IMG/VR virus record: IMGVR_UViG_3300029826_000004
Coordinates: 1 to 45,176 of that record
DNA: 45,176 nt
Direction: 5' to 3' (one strand)
Origin: a virus
Part shown: positions 1 to 10,200 of the stretch, piece by piece
Numbering within the stretch: position 1 is the first letter of the stretch
Layout of the letters: each line of letters begins with the position of its first letter
Made by a program: the position numbers and the translations under genes
The notes under the pieces: generated by a model
Seen by the model: only the letters and a program-made list of their open reading frames with translations
Told to the model about the DNA's origin: nothing
Databases searched by the model: none

Positions 1-966
1 GGTAATGTAGGAACAGAGGCCGATTTCATAGCTTCATTAACCGGTCCGGCCGGTGCTGACGGAGTTGATGGGACTAATGGTACTGATGGCCTTTCAGCGT
101 ATCAAATCTGGTTAGCTCTTGGAAACTCGGGAACCGAACAGGATTTTATTAACTCGTTAACTCCTCAATCTGGTGATATGTCTGCCGGTTATTTCTTTGA
201 CAATACCGGTGGCCAGACGATCGGAGCTAGTGCCGTTGTTATCAATCTGGACACGGCACCGGTTAACGTCGGTGGAATTTTATCTATTCTGAATGATGAA
301 ATAACCGTTTCTCAGGCAGGCCAATACCTCATTGATTTTCGTGTTGGAGGTGCATTGGCTTCCGGTACACGAACGGGATTTTTAGCTTATCTGGAAAAAG
401 ATTCCGGATCTGGTTTTTCTGAAATCCCGGGAACTAGAACGTCGGCCTATCAACGTGTGGTCGGTGAAATTATGGGGGATGCGTCCGGGGCTGTCATTGT
501 TACGTTGGCCGCTGGTGATAAGGTAAGACTTATGGCCATACAAACGACAGCGAGCGTCTCAACAGTCGCAGGATATTCCGGGATGGGCCTTATATTATTA
601 ACCGGTGCCGTTGGGCCATCCGGTCCGGCCGGTGCTAACGGAACAGACGGGGTAAATTCAATTAATATGTCAGACGGTGCCGGTGCTCCTTCAGCCGGAT
701 TAGGTGTAGATGGGGACTGGTATTTGAATGACACAACCGGCGATTTATATCATAAAGAATCTGGATCATGGATTCTAAAGGCTAACTTAATGGGACCATC
801 CGGAAGCGGATTGCCAACAGGAGGAACGGCGGGGCAAATGATCAGGAAAAACTCTTCAACGGATCAGGATGCGAGTTGGACCGATTTCGAATGGCAGGGA
901 ACACAGGCCGCGTGGGATGCTCTCGGAACGTATGATAATAATGTTACTTATTATATCCCATTGTAA
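1..966 (+). CDS. Collagen-like tail fibre protein, 3' part
   Basis: The frame is open from base 1, so the gene is cut at its 5' end; 321 residues are visible. It has Gly-X-Y collagen-like stretches near visible residues 14-29 and again around 205-215, flanking a compact middle domain. Before the first stretch and after it are the phage fibre motifs GNVGTEADFIASLTGPAG and LGNSGTEQDFINSL. The C-terminus has a GDWYLNDTTGDLY segment and ends in an aromatic TYYIPL tail, a common ending in fibre genes. It is probably a trimeric adsorption or structural fibre; the receptor cannot be read from sequence. The next gene starts inside its stop codon. I am confident of the fibre class, not of its exact place on the virion. 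Confidence 0.75.
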   Translation, partial: GNVGTEADFIASLTGPAGADGVDGTNGTDGLSAYQIWLALGNSGTEQDFINSLTPQSGDMSAGYFFDNTGGQTIGASAVVINLDTAPVNVGGILSILNDEITVSQAGQYLIDFRVGGALASGTRTGFLAYLEKDSGSGFSEIPGTRTSAYQRVVGEIMGDASGAVIVTLAAGDKVRLMAIQTTASVSTVAGYSGMGLILLTGAVGPSGPAGANGTDGVNSINMSDGAGAPSAGLGVDGDWYLNDTTGDLYHKESGSWILKANLMGPSGSGLPTGGTAGQMIRKNSSTDQDASWTDFEWQGTQAAWDALGTYDNNVTYYIPL

Positions 967-1574
967 TGACACTGTATCGAGGAAGCTCAGAAATATCAAA
1001 GGTATATCGCGGTTCAACTGAGATAGGTAAAATTTATAAAGGATCTCAGTTGATTTTCGATAAGACAGGACCATCCGATCCCGTTGCAGGGTTAACGGCT
1101 GACTATGTGATGGATGTAAACAACACAAGTGACAGTTTGTTTGCAAATACTTATTGGACGGGAGGCGATTTTACGTTTTGGTGGGACGTTCCTCAAAGTA
1201 CTTGGGCTTATTATCCCGGATTTACATTTTTCCAATGGGGTGGATTTAATTATGGTGACTATATCAACGTAACGATCAAAACAGATTTTACACTCCGTAT
1301 TACACTCCGTTGCGGTCATAGTACATACACAAAAACCATCGAAACAGCTCAACAGTACACTACTGCTCCAACACGTATCGTTTATTCTCTTTCTTGGACT
1401 CAAAACAAGTGGGGAATTTGGGTGGACGGTGTGCTGGATTCAATCGGAAAACCTGCAATGGACGTGGGAGCTCAGTTAACTGACGATCGTTATTCTGGTT
1501 GGAATCTTTACTCAGGTGATGGGAGTCTGTATGGAACGTTTTACATTGCAAATGAAAAAAGTCCGTTATTATGA
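966..1574 (+). CDS. Putative tail appendage protein
   Basis: 202 residues; its ATG shares the last base of the upstream stop (TAATG), implying translational coupling to the fibre gene. The N-terminus carries three near-repeats of the form YRGSxEIxKxY (YRGSSEISKVY, YRGSTEIGKIY, YKGSQLIF), a pattern typical of short phage tail/baseplate accessory proteins. The remainder is rich in Trp, Tyr and Thr and predicted beta, ending in a concanavalin-like WGIWVDGVLD segment. A carbohydrate-binding or fibre-tip role is plausible but is inferred only from composition and position. No catalytic motif was seen. Confidence 0.6.
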   Translation: MTLYRGSSEISKVYRGSTEIGKIYKGSQLIFDKTGPSDPVAGLTADYVMDVNNTSDSLFANTYWTGGDFTFWWDVPQSTWAYYPGFTFFQWGGFNYGDYINVTIKTDFTLRITLRCGHSTYTKTIETAQQYTTAPTRIVYSLSWTQNKWGIWVDGVLDSIGKPAMDVGAQLTDDRYSGWNLYSGDGSLYGTFYIANEKSPLL

Positions 1575-2023
1575 GAAAGTATTGTTTTGTGGAAAATGGG
1601 ATAGCACGACCCGAGGTTGAATATCCTGTCAATGTGAAACATCCTGAACTTTATACACGTCAGGACATGGAAAATTTAGGATATTACCCTTTCGAATATC
1701 CGCTAATCGATCAACGGTTTCAGGTGTATTCGGATCCGGCTTGGGATGCTGAAACAAAGACGGTTGTTTTTGGCGTCGAAGTAATTACATTAACGGTTAG
1801 TGAAGCTCAACAACGGCGGATCATGGAAATAAGGAACAGGGCAAAAGTATTGCTTTCTCAAACTGACTGGTATTATATTCGATTTACTGAAACAGGTGAT
1901 TTTATTCCGGCTCCGGTTGGTAATGAAAGAGCCGCTATCAGGGCGCAATGTAACGTTGAAGAAAACCAGATTATGGCCTTGACAGATATTGTTAAAATCC
2001 TTACATTTGATTCGTCTTTGTAA
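1571..2023 (+). CDS. Tail fibre assembly-like protein
   Basis: 150 residues; the start overlaps the previous stop by four bases (ATGA). The C-terminal half carries RAKVLLSQTDWYYIRFTETGDFIPA followed by a helical region, which resembles the small proteins encoded directly after tail fibre genes and often annotated as fibre assembly chaperones (motif LLSQTDWxxxRxxETG). It is the last gene of the fibre block and is followed by a terminator hairpin at 2058. Function is from motif resemblance and position; it could also be a structural component. Confidence 0.55.
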   Translation: MRKYCFVENGIARPEVEYPVNVKHPELYTRQDMENLGYYPFEYPLIDQRFQVYSDPAWDAETKTVVFGVEVITLTVSEAQQRRIMEIRNRAKVLLSQTDWYYIRFTETGDFIPAPVGNERAAIRAQCNVEENQIMALTDIVKILTFDSSL

Positions 2024-2057
2024 GTTTTTTTATCTTCCGTAAGAATCTTGATCGGTG

Positions 2058-2090
2058 CCCGGCGTTGTTTAACGTCGGGTTTTCTATTTT
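2058..2090 (+). terminator. Rho-independent terminator
   Basis: The 9-bp stem CCCGGCGTT / AACGTCGGG (one G-U pair) closes a GTTT loop and is followed by TTTTCTATTTT. It separates the fibre genes from the tail chaperone/tape measure genes. Confidence 0.8.
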
Positions 2091-2098
2091 ATTGAAAA
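2084..2098 (+). repeat. 15-bp repeat copy 1 (see 40173)
   Basis: CTATTTTATTGAAAA occurs here and again at 40173-40187, each time starting in the T-tract of a terminator hairpin and ending just ahead of a structural gene start. It may be a leader or translation-initiation element; function is unknown. Confidence 0.5.
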
Positions 2099-2102
2099 GA
2101 CA

Positions 2103-2672
2103 ATGGAGAATATCGATCTCGAATTGATTAACGAATTGTTACAAGCGGAGGCGGATGCAGTGACCGACCGGCCAATATCGCTCCCGTTTGTTGGCAAGGA
2201 TAATTCGATGCTCCCGGACAAAAAAACAATCACTGAGATTGTTATTACACCTCTTAAGGTGGGGACCGTTTTCCGAATTACCCCTATGTTAATGAAGATA
2301 TCCACTGAGGATTTAAATAAAATGGTGACCAATAAAGATCGGAAGTTTGATCCTGAAGCTCCGAAGCTATTCGCAAAGTATGGTCCACTCCTTATGGATA
2401 TTATTTGCACAGGTATCCACAATAAAAAAACTCCTTATCCGGACTGGTTTAAAAGTTTCTTAATTGAAAATTGCGAATGGAAGGATGTGCATATTCTTAT
2501 GAATGCGATCCTTTTTCGCATGGGTTCGACACATTTTTACAACTCTACCATCAAAATTTCAAAGGTGGGCCCGACGAGCGAAGAGGAGTTAATAGCCCTT
2601 CAGAAAAACCTAAATACTTGGAAAAAAAATGCGCTGATAATAACGGAAGAATCAGCGCATTCGCAATTGTAA
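2103..2672 (+). CDS. Tail assembly chaperone (gpG-like)
   Basis: 189 residues. It sits directly upstream of the tape measure gene, where siphoviruses encode the gpG-type chaperone that keeps the tape measure soluble. It is an acidic, mostly helical protein with no recognisable catalytic motif. Near its end the run of eight A bases at 2622-2629 is followed at once by a perfect 9-bp hairpin (2630-2659), and a second frame remains open to 2854, the usual organisation of a lambda G/GT programmed frameshift. The start is the ATG at 2103, just after the terminator and A-rich leader. The role is inferred from position and frameshift architecture rather than direct sequence recognition. Confidence 0.65.
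   Translation: MENIDLELINELLQAEADAVTDRPISLPFVGKDNSMLPDKKTITEIVITPLKVGTVFRITPMLMKISTEDLNKMVTNKDRKFDPEAPKLFAKYGPLLMDIICTGIHNKKTPYPDWFKSFLIENCEWKDVHILMNAILFRMGSTHFYNSTIKISKVGPTSEEELIALQKNLNTWKKNALIITEESAHSQL
2624..2659 (+). promoter_or_regulatory. Probable -1 ribosomal frameshift site
   Basis: In the reading frame of the upstream gene the heptamer at 2624-2630 is A AAA AAT, a plausible X XXY YYZ slip site. The stem TGCGCTGAT (2630-2638) / ATCAGCGCA (2651-2659) is perfect with a 12-nt loop. The shift needed to enter the downstream frame is exactly -1. A caveat is the almost absent spacer between slip site and stem; 5-8 nt is more usual. Confidence 0.6.
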
Positions 2673-2854
2673 CAATGGCGGCCCGAACGTTTCAGTTTAC
2701 CCCTGATTTCACCCTTTGGTCAATGACATGGCAGGGATTAAACGCGATGTTTTCAGAGTTGAATTATATGCAGGATCCGGATAATGACGAAAAAAAATCT
2801 CTTGGGAGTGAGTTGGACGCTGTTAGGAATATCCCGGGGATAAAAATTGACTAA
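2627..2854 (+). CDS. Frameshift-dependent chaperone extension (gpT-like)
   Basis: This -1 frame is open across the slip site and continues 75 codons, giving a fusion of about 250 residues with the chaperone at 2103. The segment after 2675 (starting MAARTFQFTPDF) looks protein-like, with a Trp-rich helix (WSMTWQGLNAMF), while no independent leader is evident. An ATG at 2675 could start a separate 59-residue protein, so the frameshift is likely but not proven. The stop lies just before the tape measure ATG at 2856, as expected for a GT-type fusion that bridges chaperone and tape measure. Confidence 0.55.
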   Translation, partial: KCADNNGRISAFAIVTMAARTFQFTPDFTLWSMTWQGLNAMFSELNYMQDPDNDEKKSLGSELDAVRNIPGIKID

Positions 2855-2855
2855 A

Positions 2856-5800
2856 ATGGGAATTCAGAATCAGGATGGAAGTTTATTCTTTGCAACAGGA
2901 ATAGATAATACTGGATTAATGGCTGGGGGAGCTCAGGCAATGGGTATTCTCAAAAAACTTGGCCGTCAGGTAACCGGACTTGATATTTTTGCCGGCTTGG
3001 GAGTTTCTATGGGAATCGCGGCCGGAAAAGTCGTTAGTGCCTCCCGGGATATGGCCCGAGAGTTTGAAATGGCAATGAAAGAAGTTGAAACCATCTCAGA
3101 CGCAACACAGGCAAATTTTAGCGGAATCAGCGATGCAATTATAAAAATGTCAACCGAGGGACCGGATGGGGCTAAAGAGTTGGCGAAGGCATATTATCAG
3201 GTCGTCAGTGCCGGATACGATGGGGCTGACGGTCTTGAATTATTAGATAAGGCTTCGAGAGCTGCAGTTGCCGGATTGACGGATGTAAAGGTTTCAGCCG
3301 ATGCATTAACCACTGTTATGAATGCATGGGGTTATTCTGCAAAAGACGCTGAACATATTACAGACATCTTCTTTCAGACGGTTAAGAGAGGTAAAACGAC
3401 ATTCGGAGAAATGGCAACCTCTATTAGTCAGGTCGCACCGTTAGCGGCCGCGCTCGGAATATCTTTTGACGAGGTTTCGGCCGCGATAGCTACACTAACC
3501 AAGCAGGGAACGACAACGAGCATGGCGATTACTCAAATACGTCAGGCGATGATAGCCCTTAATGATAACCTTGGCGATGGCTGGGGAGAAACAATGACAT
3601 TCCAAGAGGCATTGCAAAAACTCCGGGATATGTCGGGAGGATCGAACCAGAAATTAAAGGAAATGGTTGGTCGAATTGAGGGGGTTAACGCTATACTTGC
3701 AACCACTGGTGATAAGGCTAAAATGGCCGCTGAAGACTTAAGGGCGATGGGTGATGTTGCCGGGGCCACAACTAAGGCTTTCAATTATATGGCTGAAGCC
3801 GACGTAAACATGTGGAAGCGGATTGGCAATAAATACATCGCTCTCGGGTTGCGTATGGGTTCATCGATTGTAAAAGGGATCCAAAATGCGGGTGTTCCTG
3901 ACTTACTCGAATCACTGGCCGACATCGCTCTATCAAAAGCGGATGAGCTCACAGGTCAGGCGGCTGATATTGAAAGGACACGTGTCGAACTCGAAAATTT
4001 AGTTTTCTCTTTGAATAAGAGTAACCTGAAAGAAGATGAGAGAAAAAGGATTCTCGAACGTATCAAAGAAATCTCTCCCGACATTGCTGAAGGAATAAAA
4101 AAGGAGGGTGATAATTATGTTGTATCAACGGAGGCTTTGGTAGCGTTTAATAACCAAAAACTTAATGAGATTGTTTTGGCTAAAGAATTACAGCGTGTTC
4201 AGGCTTTTAATGCAATAGCAGACGCAAAGCAACGTGAGGCCGACGAGAAGCGGGTACAGGTCCAACGGTCTTTCGTTAACGCTTATATGCAGCTGGGAAA
4301 GGTTAGTGAGGATGACGCCAATGTCATGAAAGCCCTGCTTGATGGCTCTATTGAACTCGGGACTTCATTGGAGGAGGTTTCTAAGCGATTTGGAGAAAGT
4401 ACAGCCACATTCTTGAATCAGGCCGGTTTACAGATATCAACCACACAAAAGGATTTTCTCAATTTTCAATTAAAGGCTATTAACCAATTGCTTCAGCGTA
4501 ACGGTCTTTCTTTAGAGGCTGTTGGAATTGGAGAGGATGAATTAAAAGTCATTAAAGCCGTTAACGTCCTACTTACTGAGCAGGGGAGAGCCCAAAAGTA
4601 TGCAAAGGATATTATGGAACGACGAGCTGAACTGGCCAAAATTTTAGGTATTTCATTAGATGAGCTCCAAAAGAAAGCCCCACCAGAAAACGGCGGGGGG
4701 GGTGGTGCCGAAAAAGAAACCATCCGGACATATAAGGCGATAGAGGATGAAATAAAAGCCGTCCAGACTAAAATGGAAACTGCATCCAAAGCAGAATATG
4801 AAATATTAAATATTCGCTTACAGCTCCTAAAAAACGAGAAAAAGGCATGGGATGACCTTGCAGACGCTATTGAAAAAACGAGCCAAAAAATGACGCCTAT
4901 TGCTCCCGGGGCGGTACGTATGACCACAACAGAGGATATACGTACTTATTTCAATCAGCAAAGACTGGACATTATGCAGTCGAGAAATAAACTTCTCGGT
5001 CAAACCGGTGATGATTCTGAACGACAGAGAATAATGGCCGAATTTGATCGGGCACTAGACGCGATCGATCGTGAGGAGCAAATGGCTACTAAACTGAATA
5101 ATTCAACGCTTAAAACGTTTGGCTTAGAGGTTGATAAAATCAATTCACATGTTCGGGACCTCATTAATAATTTAGGTAAGCTGGGTAACTCCAAAGAGGG
5201 AGCCCAAAAACTTGCAGATGGGTTTTTCAAAGCCGCCGGTGCCGCCTCCGAACTCTCTCGTTTTGCCGGGACGTTTAATTCAGAGTTGGCCGATGGGATC
5301 AATAATCTCGCTGAATTGAGTCAGGGCATTGGAAACGTTTTAATGGGATATTCCAGCGGGGATCCTTTCCAGATAGTTGCGGGACTAGCTCAGGTTGGGA
5401 CGGTGATCGGAGAGGCCCTTCAAACTGCATCTCAATTCGAGCAAGTGATGACTAAGATTAACTCTGTCATCGAACTGCAGAATTATAATCTTCAACATCA
5501 GGCGGACATCATTAATGCCATGGTTGGAACCGAAAAAATTAGCGGAACCATCCAATTACTGAGCGATGTAACCGATTCAATGCATGAGATTCAGGATCAG
5601 ATAACAAAAGGTTTTACTGTTGTCGGGGATCGAAAAGCTTCTACATGGCTGGGACGGCTATTTGGACAAAAGGACACTGATACCATGAAGTGGTTTGGTG
5701 GGGACATAGAAGAGCTCAGAAAATTTTATGAACTGATGATAAAAAATCAGGGAGAGGGGTATGATTTCCACGGAAAGGATCAGGAAATTAAAAAGATTCT

Positions 5801-6449
5801 TGATCAGTATGATGAGCTGATGGCTAAACAAAAGGAACTGGTTGATCAGATTGAAGAGCCGTTAACAGGTACGACATGGCAGGCATTGGCCGATGACGTT
5901 GCTCAGATGTTCGAAAGCATGAATAATTCAAGTCAAGATTTCGCTGACTCGCTGGAAACGAATATCCGGAAAGCTCTTATTAATGCATTCAAAATACAAT
6001 TTTTAGAGGCCCAATTTAAAGCCCTTAATCAGCAGTTTGCATTAGACATAGCCGACGGTATTTCAGCTGAAGATATCGCTAAGTATTCAAAAGAATTTAA
6101 CAATATCATTGCTAATGCACAACAGGGATGGGAGGCTTTTGTCCAGATCGCAGCTCAGGCAGGGATTGACCTTACAAAAGGCATGGCTGATTCAGCCAAT
6201 ACTCTGACCGGTCAAGTTCAGCAATCAATTACTGAAGATACCGGAACAGAGTTAGTTGGATTATGGAATAGAACCAGTTTAGACATCCGGGCCCAGCTGG
6301 AAGTGATGAGGATCCACTCAACATATTTTGAGCAAATAGCTATTTATACCGGAGCGACTTCAAATAATACCGCTGCCCTTGCCGAAATATTGGAAATCAT
6401 GAGGGCTTTGAATGTTACTGTAACCAATCGCAGGGATAACGGATATTAA
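2856..6449 (+). CDS. Tail tape measure protein
   Basis: 1197 residues, the second-longest gene. Residues from about 70 to 240 match the TP901-type tape measure core: repeated blocks of Ala-rich helix with the pattern AYYQVVSAGYDGADGLELLDKA, then MNAWGYSAKDAEHITDIFFQTVKRGKTTFGEMA in family style. The rest is long coiled-coil, with a Gly-rich linker near residue 615-620. Tape measure length sets tail length, so a long tail is expected. An in-frame TTG at 2847 lies upstream, but the ATG at 2856 gives the N-terminus MGIQNQDGSLFFATGID expected for this family and is preferred. It is preceded by the chaperone pair and followed by the Dit-like gene, the standard siphovirus order. Confidence 0.93.
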   Translation: MGIQNQDGSLFFATGIDNTGLMAGGAQAMGILKKLGRQVTGLDIFAGLGVSMGIAAGKVVSASRDMAREFEMAMKEVETISDATQANFSGISDAIIKMSTEGPDGAKELAKAYYQVVSAGYDGADGLELLDKASRAAVAGLTDVKVSADALTTVMNAWGYSAKDAEHITDIFFQTVKRGKTTFGEMATSISQVAPLAAALGISFDEVSAAIATLTKQGTTTSMAITQIRQAMIALNDNLGDGWGETMTFQEALQKLRDMSGGSNQKLKEMVGRIEGVNAILATTGDKAKMAAEDLRAMGDVAGATTKAFNYMAEADVNMWKRIGNKYIALGLRMGSSIVKGIQNAGVPDLLESLADIALSKADELTGQAADIERTRVELENLVFSLNKSNLKEDERKRILERIKEISPDIAEGIKKEGDNYVVSTEALVAFNNQKLNEIVLAKELQRVQAFNAIADAKQREADEKRVQVQRSFVNAYMQLGKVSEDDANVMKALLDGSIELGTSLEEVSKRFGESTATFLNQAGLQISTTQKDFLNFQLKAINQLLQRNGLSLEAVGIGEDELKVIKAVNVLLTEQGRAQKYAKDIMERRAELAKILGISLDELQKKAPPENGGGGGAEKETIRTYKAIEDEIKAVQTKMETASKAEYEILNIRLQLLKNEKKAWDDLADAIEKTSQKMTPIAPGAVRMTTTEDIRTYFNQQRLDIMQSRNKLLGQTGDDSERQRIMAEFDRALDAIDREEQMATKLNNSTLKTFGLEVDKINSHVRDLINNLGKLGNSKEGAQKLADGFFKAAGAASELSRFAGTFNSELADGINNLAELSQGIGNVLMGYSSGDPFQIVAGLAQVGTVIGEALQTASQFEQVMTKINSVIELQNYNLQHQADIINAMVGTEKISGTIQLLSDVTDSMHEIQDQITKGFTVVGDRKASTWLGRLFGQKDTDTMKWFGGDIEELRKFYELMIKNQGEGYDFHGKDQEIKKILDQYDELMAKQKELVDQIEEPLTGTTWQALADDVAQMFESMNNSSQDFADSLETNIRKALINAFKIQFLEAQFKALNQQFALDIADGISAEDIAKYSKEFNNIIANAQQGWEAFVQIAAQAGIDLTKGMADSANTLTGQVQQSITEDTGTELVGLWNRTSLDIRAQLEVMRIHSTYFEQIAIYTGATSNNTAALAEILEIMRALNVTVTNRRDNGY

Positions 6450-6459
6450 ACTAAACGAA

Positions 6460-7275
6460 ATGAGTAATTATTCAATCAATGGTAACGATATCTATTCAAC
6501 TTACGGCGTGATTCCATCCGCAATCGATGATTCTGATTATGCTGTTAGTGGTATGTTTGACATCCCGCCTAGAGACGGTGACACGGAGCATGATTGGGGT
6601 AATGAAACGGAAACATTTTTAGACGCTGAAGATATTGTTTTCAAGGGCCGTGAAATCAATTTCGAGGGGCATATAAAGGGATCTACCTATGCTGCACTGA
6701 TTTCCTCTGTCAATACTTTCCTGAGTGCCATAACATCCGGATCCTTTATTTTTGCAACTCAATTTGGAAGTTTTACTGTCTATGTTAAGGGATCGATTAG
6801 CGTTAAGACTTTTAAGAACGAATTATTATCAACTATTCGATTCACAATGTATCAACCGGACGTCGCCTTCACGGCCACGTTACCGGCAACGCTTGGAAGT
6901 CTCGGGAGCAAAATAGATGACTATGGTTTATTCCAGAATTTTGGGATTCACATAGAAAACAGGCCCGGTCAGTTTGATCTGCCTGAACGTATTGAGATAC
7001 AGACAACGGACTTTTATCCCGTTACTCAGTACCGGAAATTAAAATACATGGAAATAAAAGGTTTTGTTGAGGCGTCTGGTTTCTCAGATCTCACTACAAA
7101 AATGCAGAGATTTCAAAGGTTATTGACGAATCCGGGATCCAAGGTATTCACGTTTTCAGATAATACGACATTCACCTTTTATGTTCGAGACGGTTTGACT
7201 GTTACATCCATTCGAAAAAATGGGAGCCAGCTGATCGCTTCGTTTAACTTAAAGATAAGGGAGGCCAATCCATGA
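6460..7275 (+). CDS. Distal tail (Dit)-like protein
   Basis: 271 residues, located immediately after the tape measure and overlapping the hub gene by four bases (ATGA). The N-terminal half is beta-rich (FKGREINFEGHIKGS), the pattern of siphovirus Dit/tail-component proteins that form the hexameric hub between tail tube and tip. The second half (YRKLKYMEIKGFVEASGF, then FTFYVRDGLTVTSI) seems to be a second beta domain. No carbohydrate-binding insertion is evident. The assignment rests mainly on position and fold-like pattern. Confidence 0.65.
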   Translation: MSNYSINGNDIYSTYGVIPSAIDDSDYAVSGMFDIPPRDGDTEHDWGNETETFLDAEDIVFKGREINFEGHIKGSTYAALISSVNTFLSAITSGSFIFATQFGSFTVYVKGSISVKTFKNELLSTIRFTMYQPDVAFTATLPATLGSLGSKIDDYGLFQNFGIHIENRPGQFDLPERIEIQTTDFYPVTQYRKLKYMEIKGFVEASGFSDLTTKMQRFQRLLTNPGSKVFTFSDNTTFTFYVRDGLTVTSIRKNGSQLIASFNLKIREANP

Positions 7276-10200
7276 AAATTTATCGGGGTGCATCTGAAAT
7301 ATACGATTTGGTAACCGACGAAAGAACCATCCTCAAAAGGGCTTTAATGGGAGAGGATAAGATCACTATGAATGTGACGGTTCCGGGAATATTAGACCTT
7401 CAGGTTGGCGATTATACTACATTTCAGGGGCGGGAATATACTCTTAACCGTCCGGCTGTTTGGTCATTCGTAAACGAACAGGATCGACGTTATACCGCTG
7501 AATTTGAGGGTTCAATTTACAGGCTACTGGATAAACAGATCATGTTGAACGGCAAAGGCCAATTTACTCTCGTCGGGACGCTCGAGGATTTTGTTGATTT
7601 GATCGTTTCAAACATAAACACTATCGATTCCGGATGGACCAAAGGAACCGTTTACGCGACTGGCAGAAAGACGTTAACCTATAACAGTCAAAGTTGCAGG
7701 GAGGTACTAACGGACCTTGCAACTAAATTTTCGGCTGAATTTGATGTTGACGGCAAAACGATAAATTTCCCGGAACGGGTTGAAACGGCCACGGCGTTAA
7801 GTTTTGAACGCGGTAAAGGTAAGGGTTTATACCAGTTAAAACGTTCCAATGTGGATGACTCGAATACGGTTACCCGCGTCTATGGATTTGGATCGAGTCG
7901 AAACCTTGATTATTCATACAGGAATGGTGAAAATCAACTTGTTTTTGAAAATCCAGACACAACGCGGTATCTTCAGAACACTAGTGAATACAGTCGTATT
8001 GTCGAAAAGATTGTGACGTTTGAGGACATATATCCTCATTTTGAGGGAAGCGTTTCAGGCGTTTCTGTCGATCATCTATCTTTCTCATGCCCTGCCATTG
8101 ATTTTGATTTGAATAGTTACCTGTTATCCGGGGTTACAGCAAAAGTTGTTTTCCTGACTGGTGATTTGATGAATATCCCTCTCGAAATTTCTATGTATAA
8201 TGACAGCACAAAGACGATAACCGTGAAGTCTGTTATTCAGGAGGGGGATGTTGTGATGCCCGGGGCTGTATTCTATCCGCAAATCGGTGATATTTTTACT
8301 CTCATCGATATTAAAATGCCTCAGGCTTATATTGACGCTGCAGAGTTGGACCTGAAAAATACAACTCAAAAGTGGTTAGATATTTATTCACAACTTCGCG
8401 TTAAGTATGGCCTTGAACTCGATCCGAGGTATTTACGGAATAATGCAATAACTCTTGACATCGGCCATGTTGTCGGAGTGATTGACACGCCGGCGGGCGT
8501 TAATAAACAGATTCGAATTGTTGGAATTGAATTGCCTGTTAACAGCGAATATCAGGTAAAGGCGGAAATATCGAATTATAAAGAAGAGATCTGGCAAAAG
8601 GAAATTTCTACAAGGCTGAAAGACACGTTACAGGTGGCCACGGATGCAAAGACATCCACGACAAACCCGACAACCCGGATTCTTCATTTTTGGTATGATC
8701 CTGACAATTCAATGCTGAAAGCGGATGTTGACATGGACATAACCGGAAACTTATTTGTTCATGGCCGAATTGAAGCGGATGAGGATGTTTGGGCCTACGT
8801 TGCCGGGGCTGTATCATCCGACATATTCGCGGCCTTAACTGTCAATTATCCATTAAATAAGCCTTCATCCTCAGTAATTGAGTTATTAATTGGTGCCGGT
8901 CTGATAATAAATCCCACAACCCACGCTCTCGAGCTTGACGGCGGAGCTGTTGACTTAACTAATTATTATACAAAAACCGACATGCAGACATCTGGTTCGG
9001 CTGTCGTTCACATGGATAATGTCAGCGGACTCAATACTGCATTGGCAGGGAAAGAGCCATTAATAACAAAGTCCACTGGATACGCTTATTATAACGGGAC
9101 GGCTTGGTCATTTAAGAACGAGACATATGAACCGGCGTTTTCTAAAAATTCGGCATTCAATAAGGCATTCGGAACCACTGCCGGGACGGTATCGGAAGGA
9201 AATCACAATCACGACGGAGTTTATCTGGCTCTTGGTGGTACGGCCTTAACTGCCTCAAAATGGTTGACGGCTCGCACTATAACGCTCATTGGCGACGCCT
9301 CCGGGAGTACGTCTATTGATGGATCTGCCAATGTAAATATAACGGTAGTTGTAGCAAATGATTCTCACACCCACGACACCAGATACTACACGGAAACAGA
9401 AAGCGATGCACGTTTTCTTGGAATTAGTGCAAACGCTGTCAGTGCATCCAAATGGGCCACGGCTCGGACCATAACACTTGGAGGGGATCTCACTGGTAAT
9501 GTTGTGATGGATGGATCCGCGAACGTGACGCTTTCCGCTCAGGTTGTAGATGACTCACATATTCATGATGGGCGTTATTATACCGAGGCTGAAACCGATG
9601 CAAAATATTTAACGACAACAGGATTAACGAGCTCTTTCTCTCATGCCTCAAACTTGGCGGTCGGTTGGTACACTATCGCGGTCAATCTTGGCGATCGGGC
9701 GATCGGTCGTTTTGCCGTTAGAGATACATCCTCTGGAAATCATCAAACACTCGTATTTTATGCAAGTCATCATTTTGGAGCTGGAACTGCTTTAACCCTG
9801 TTACATCATTCTTATTACGGGGGAACTCCGGTGAGATACATAAGAATAAAAAAGGGGGGAACCTATGACGGAGCAATGTTGCAGATTTATATTGACGGGG
9901 CAACAAATACACTTACAGTGGCCCTCTTGGGGGATAATATGACTTTGTCAGGATGGAATTTGAGGGATTTCATTCCGGATGCAACAGATCCGGGAGGCGT
10001 TTCCAATTTTGCCAGCTTAGTAACAACGGGGGCCCAAATAGATCTCGATCAGGCCGTCAACGGCGGAACCGTTGTGGGTGGAAAACTTTACGCAGGCGGA
10101 ACCGTGACTCAATACGAGGTATATCATGCCGGAAACTTTAACAATGCCGCAACGAGTTTTTCGGCTAATAACATAACAGCGGCCGGTTGGATCTCTGAGG

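Noticed and set aside
2847-2855. TTG start for the tape measure gene at 2847
   Set aside because: It overlaps the stop of the chaperone extension; the ATG at 2856 gives a better N-terminus and is adjacent to the stop.
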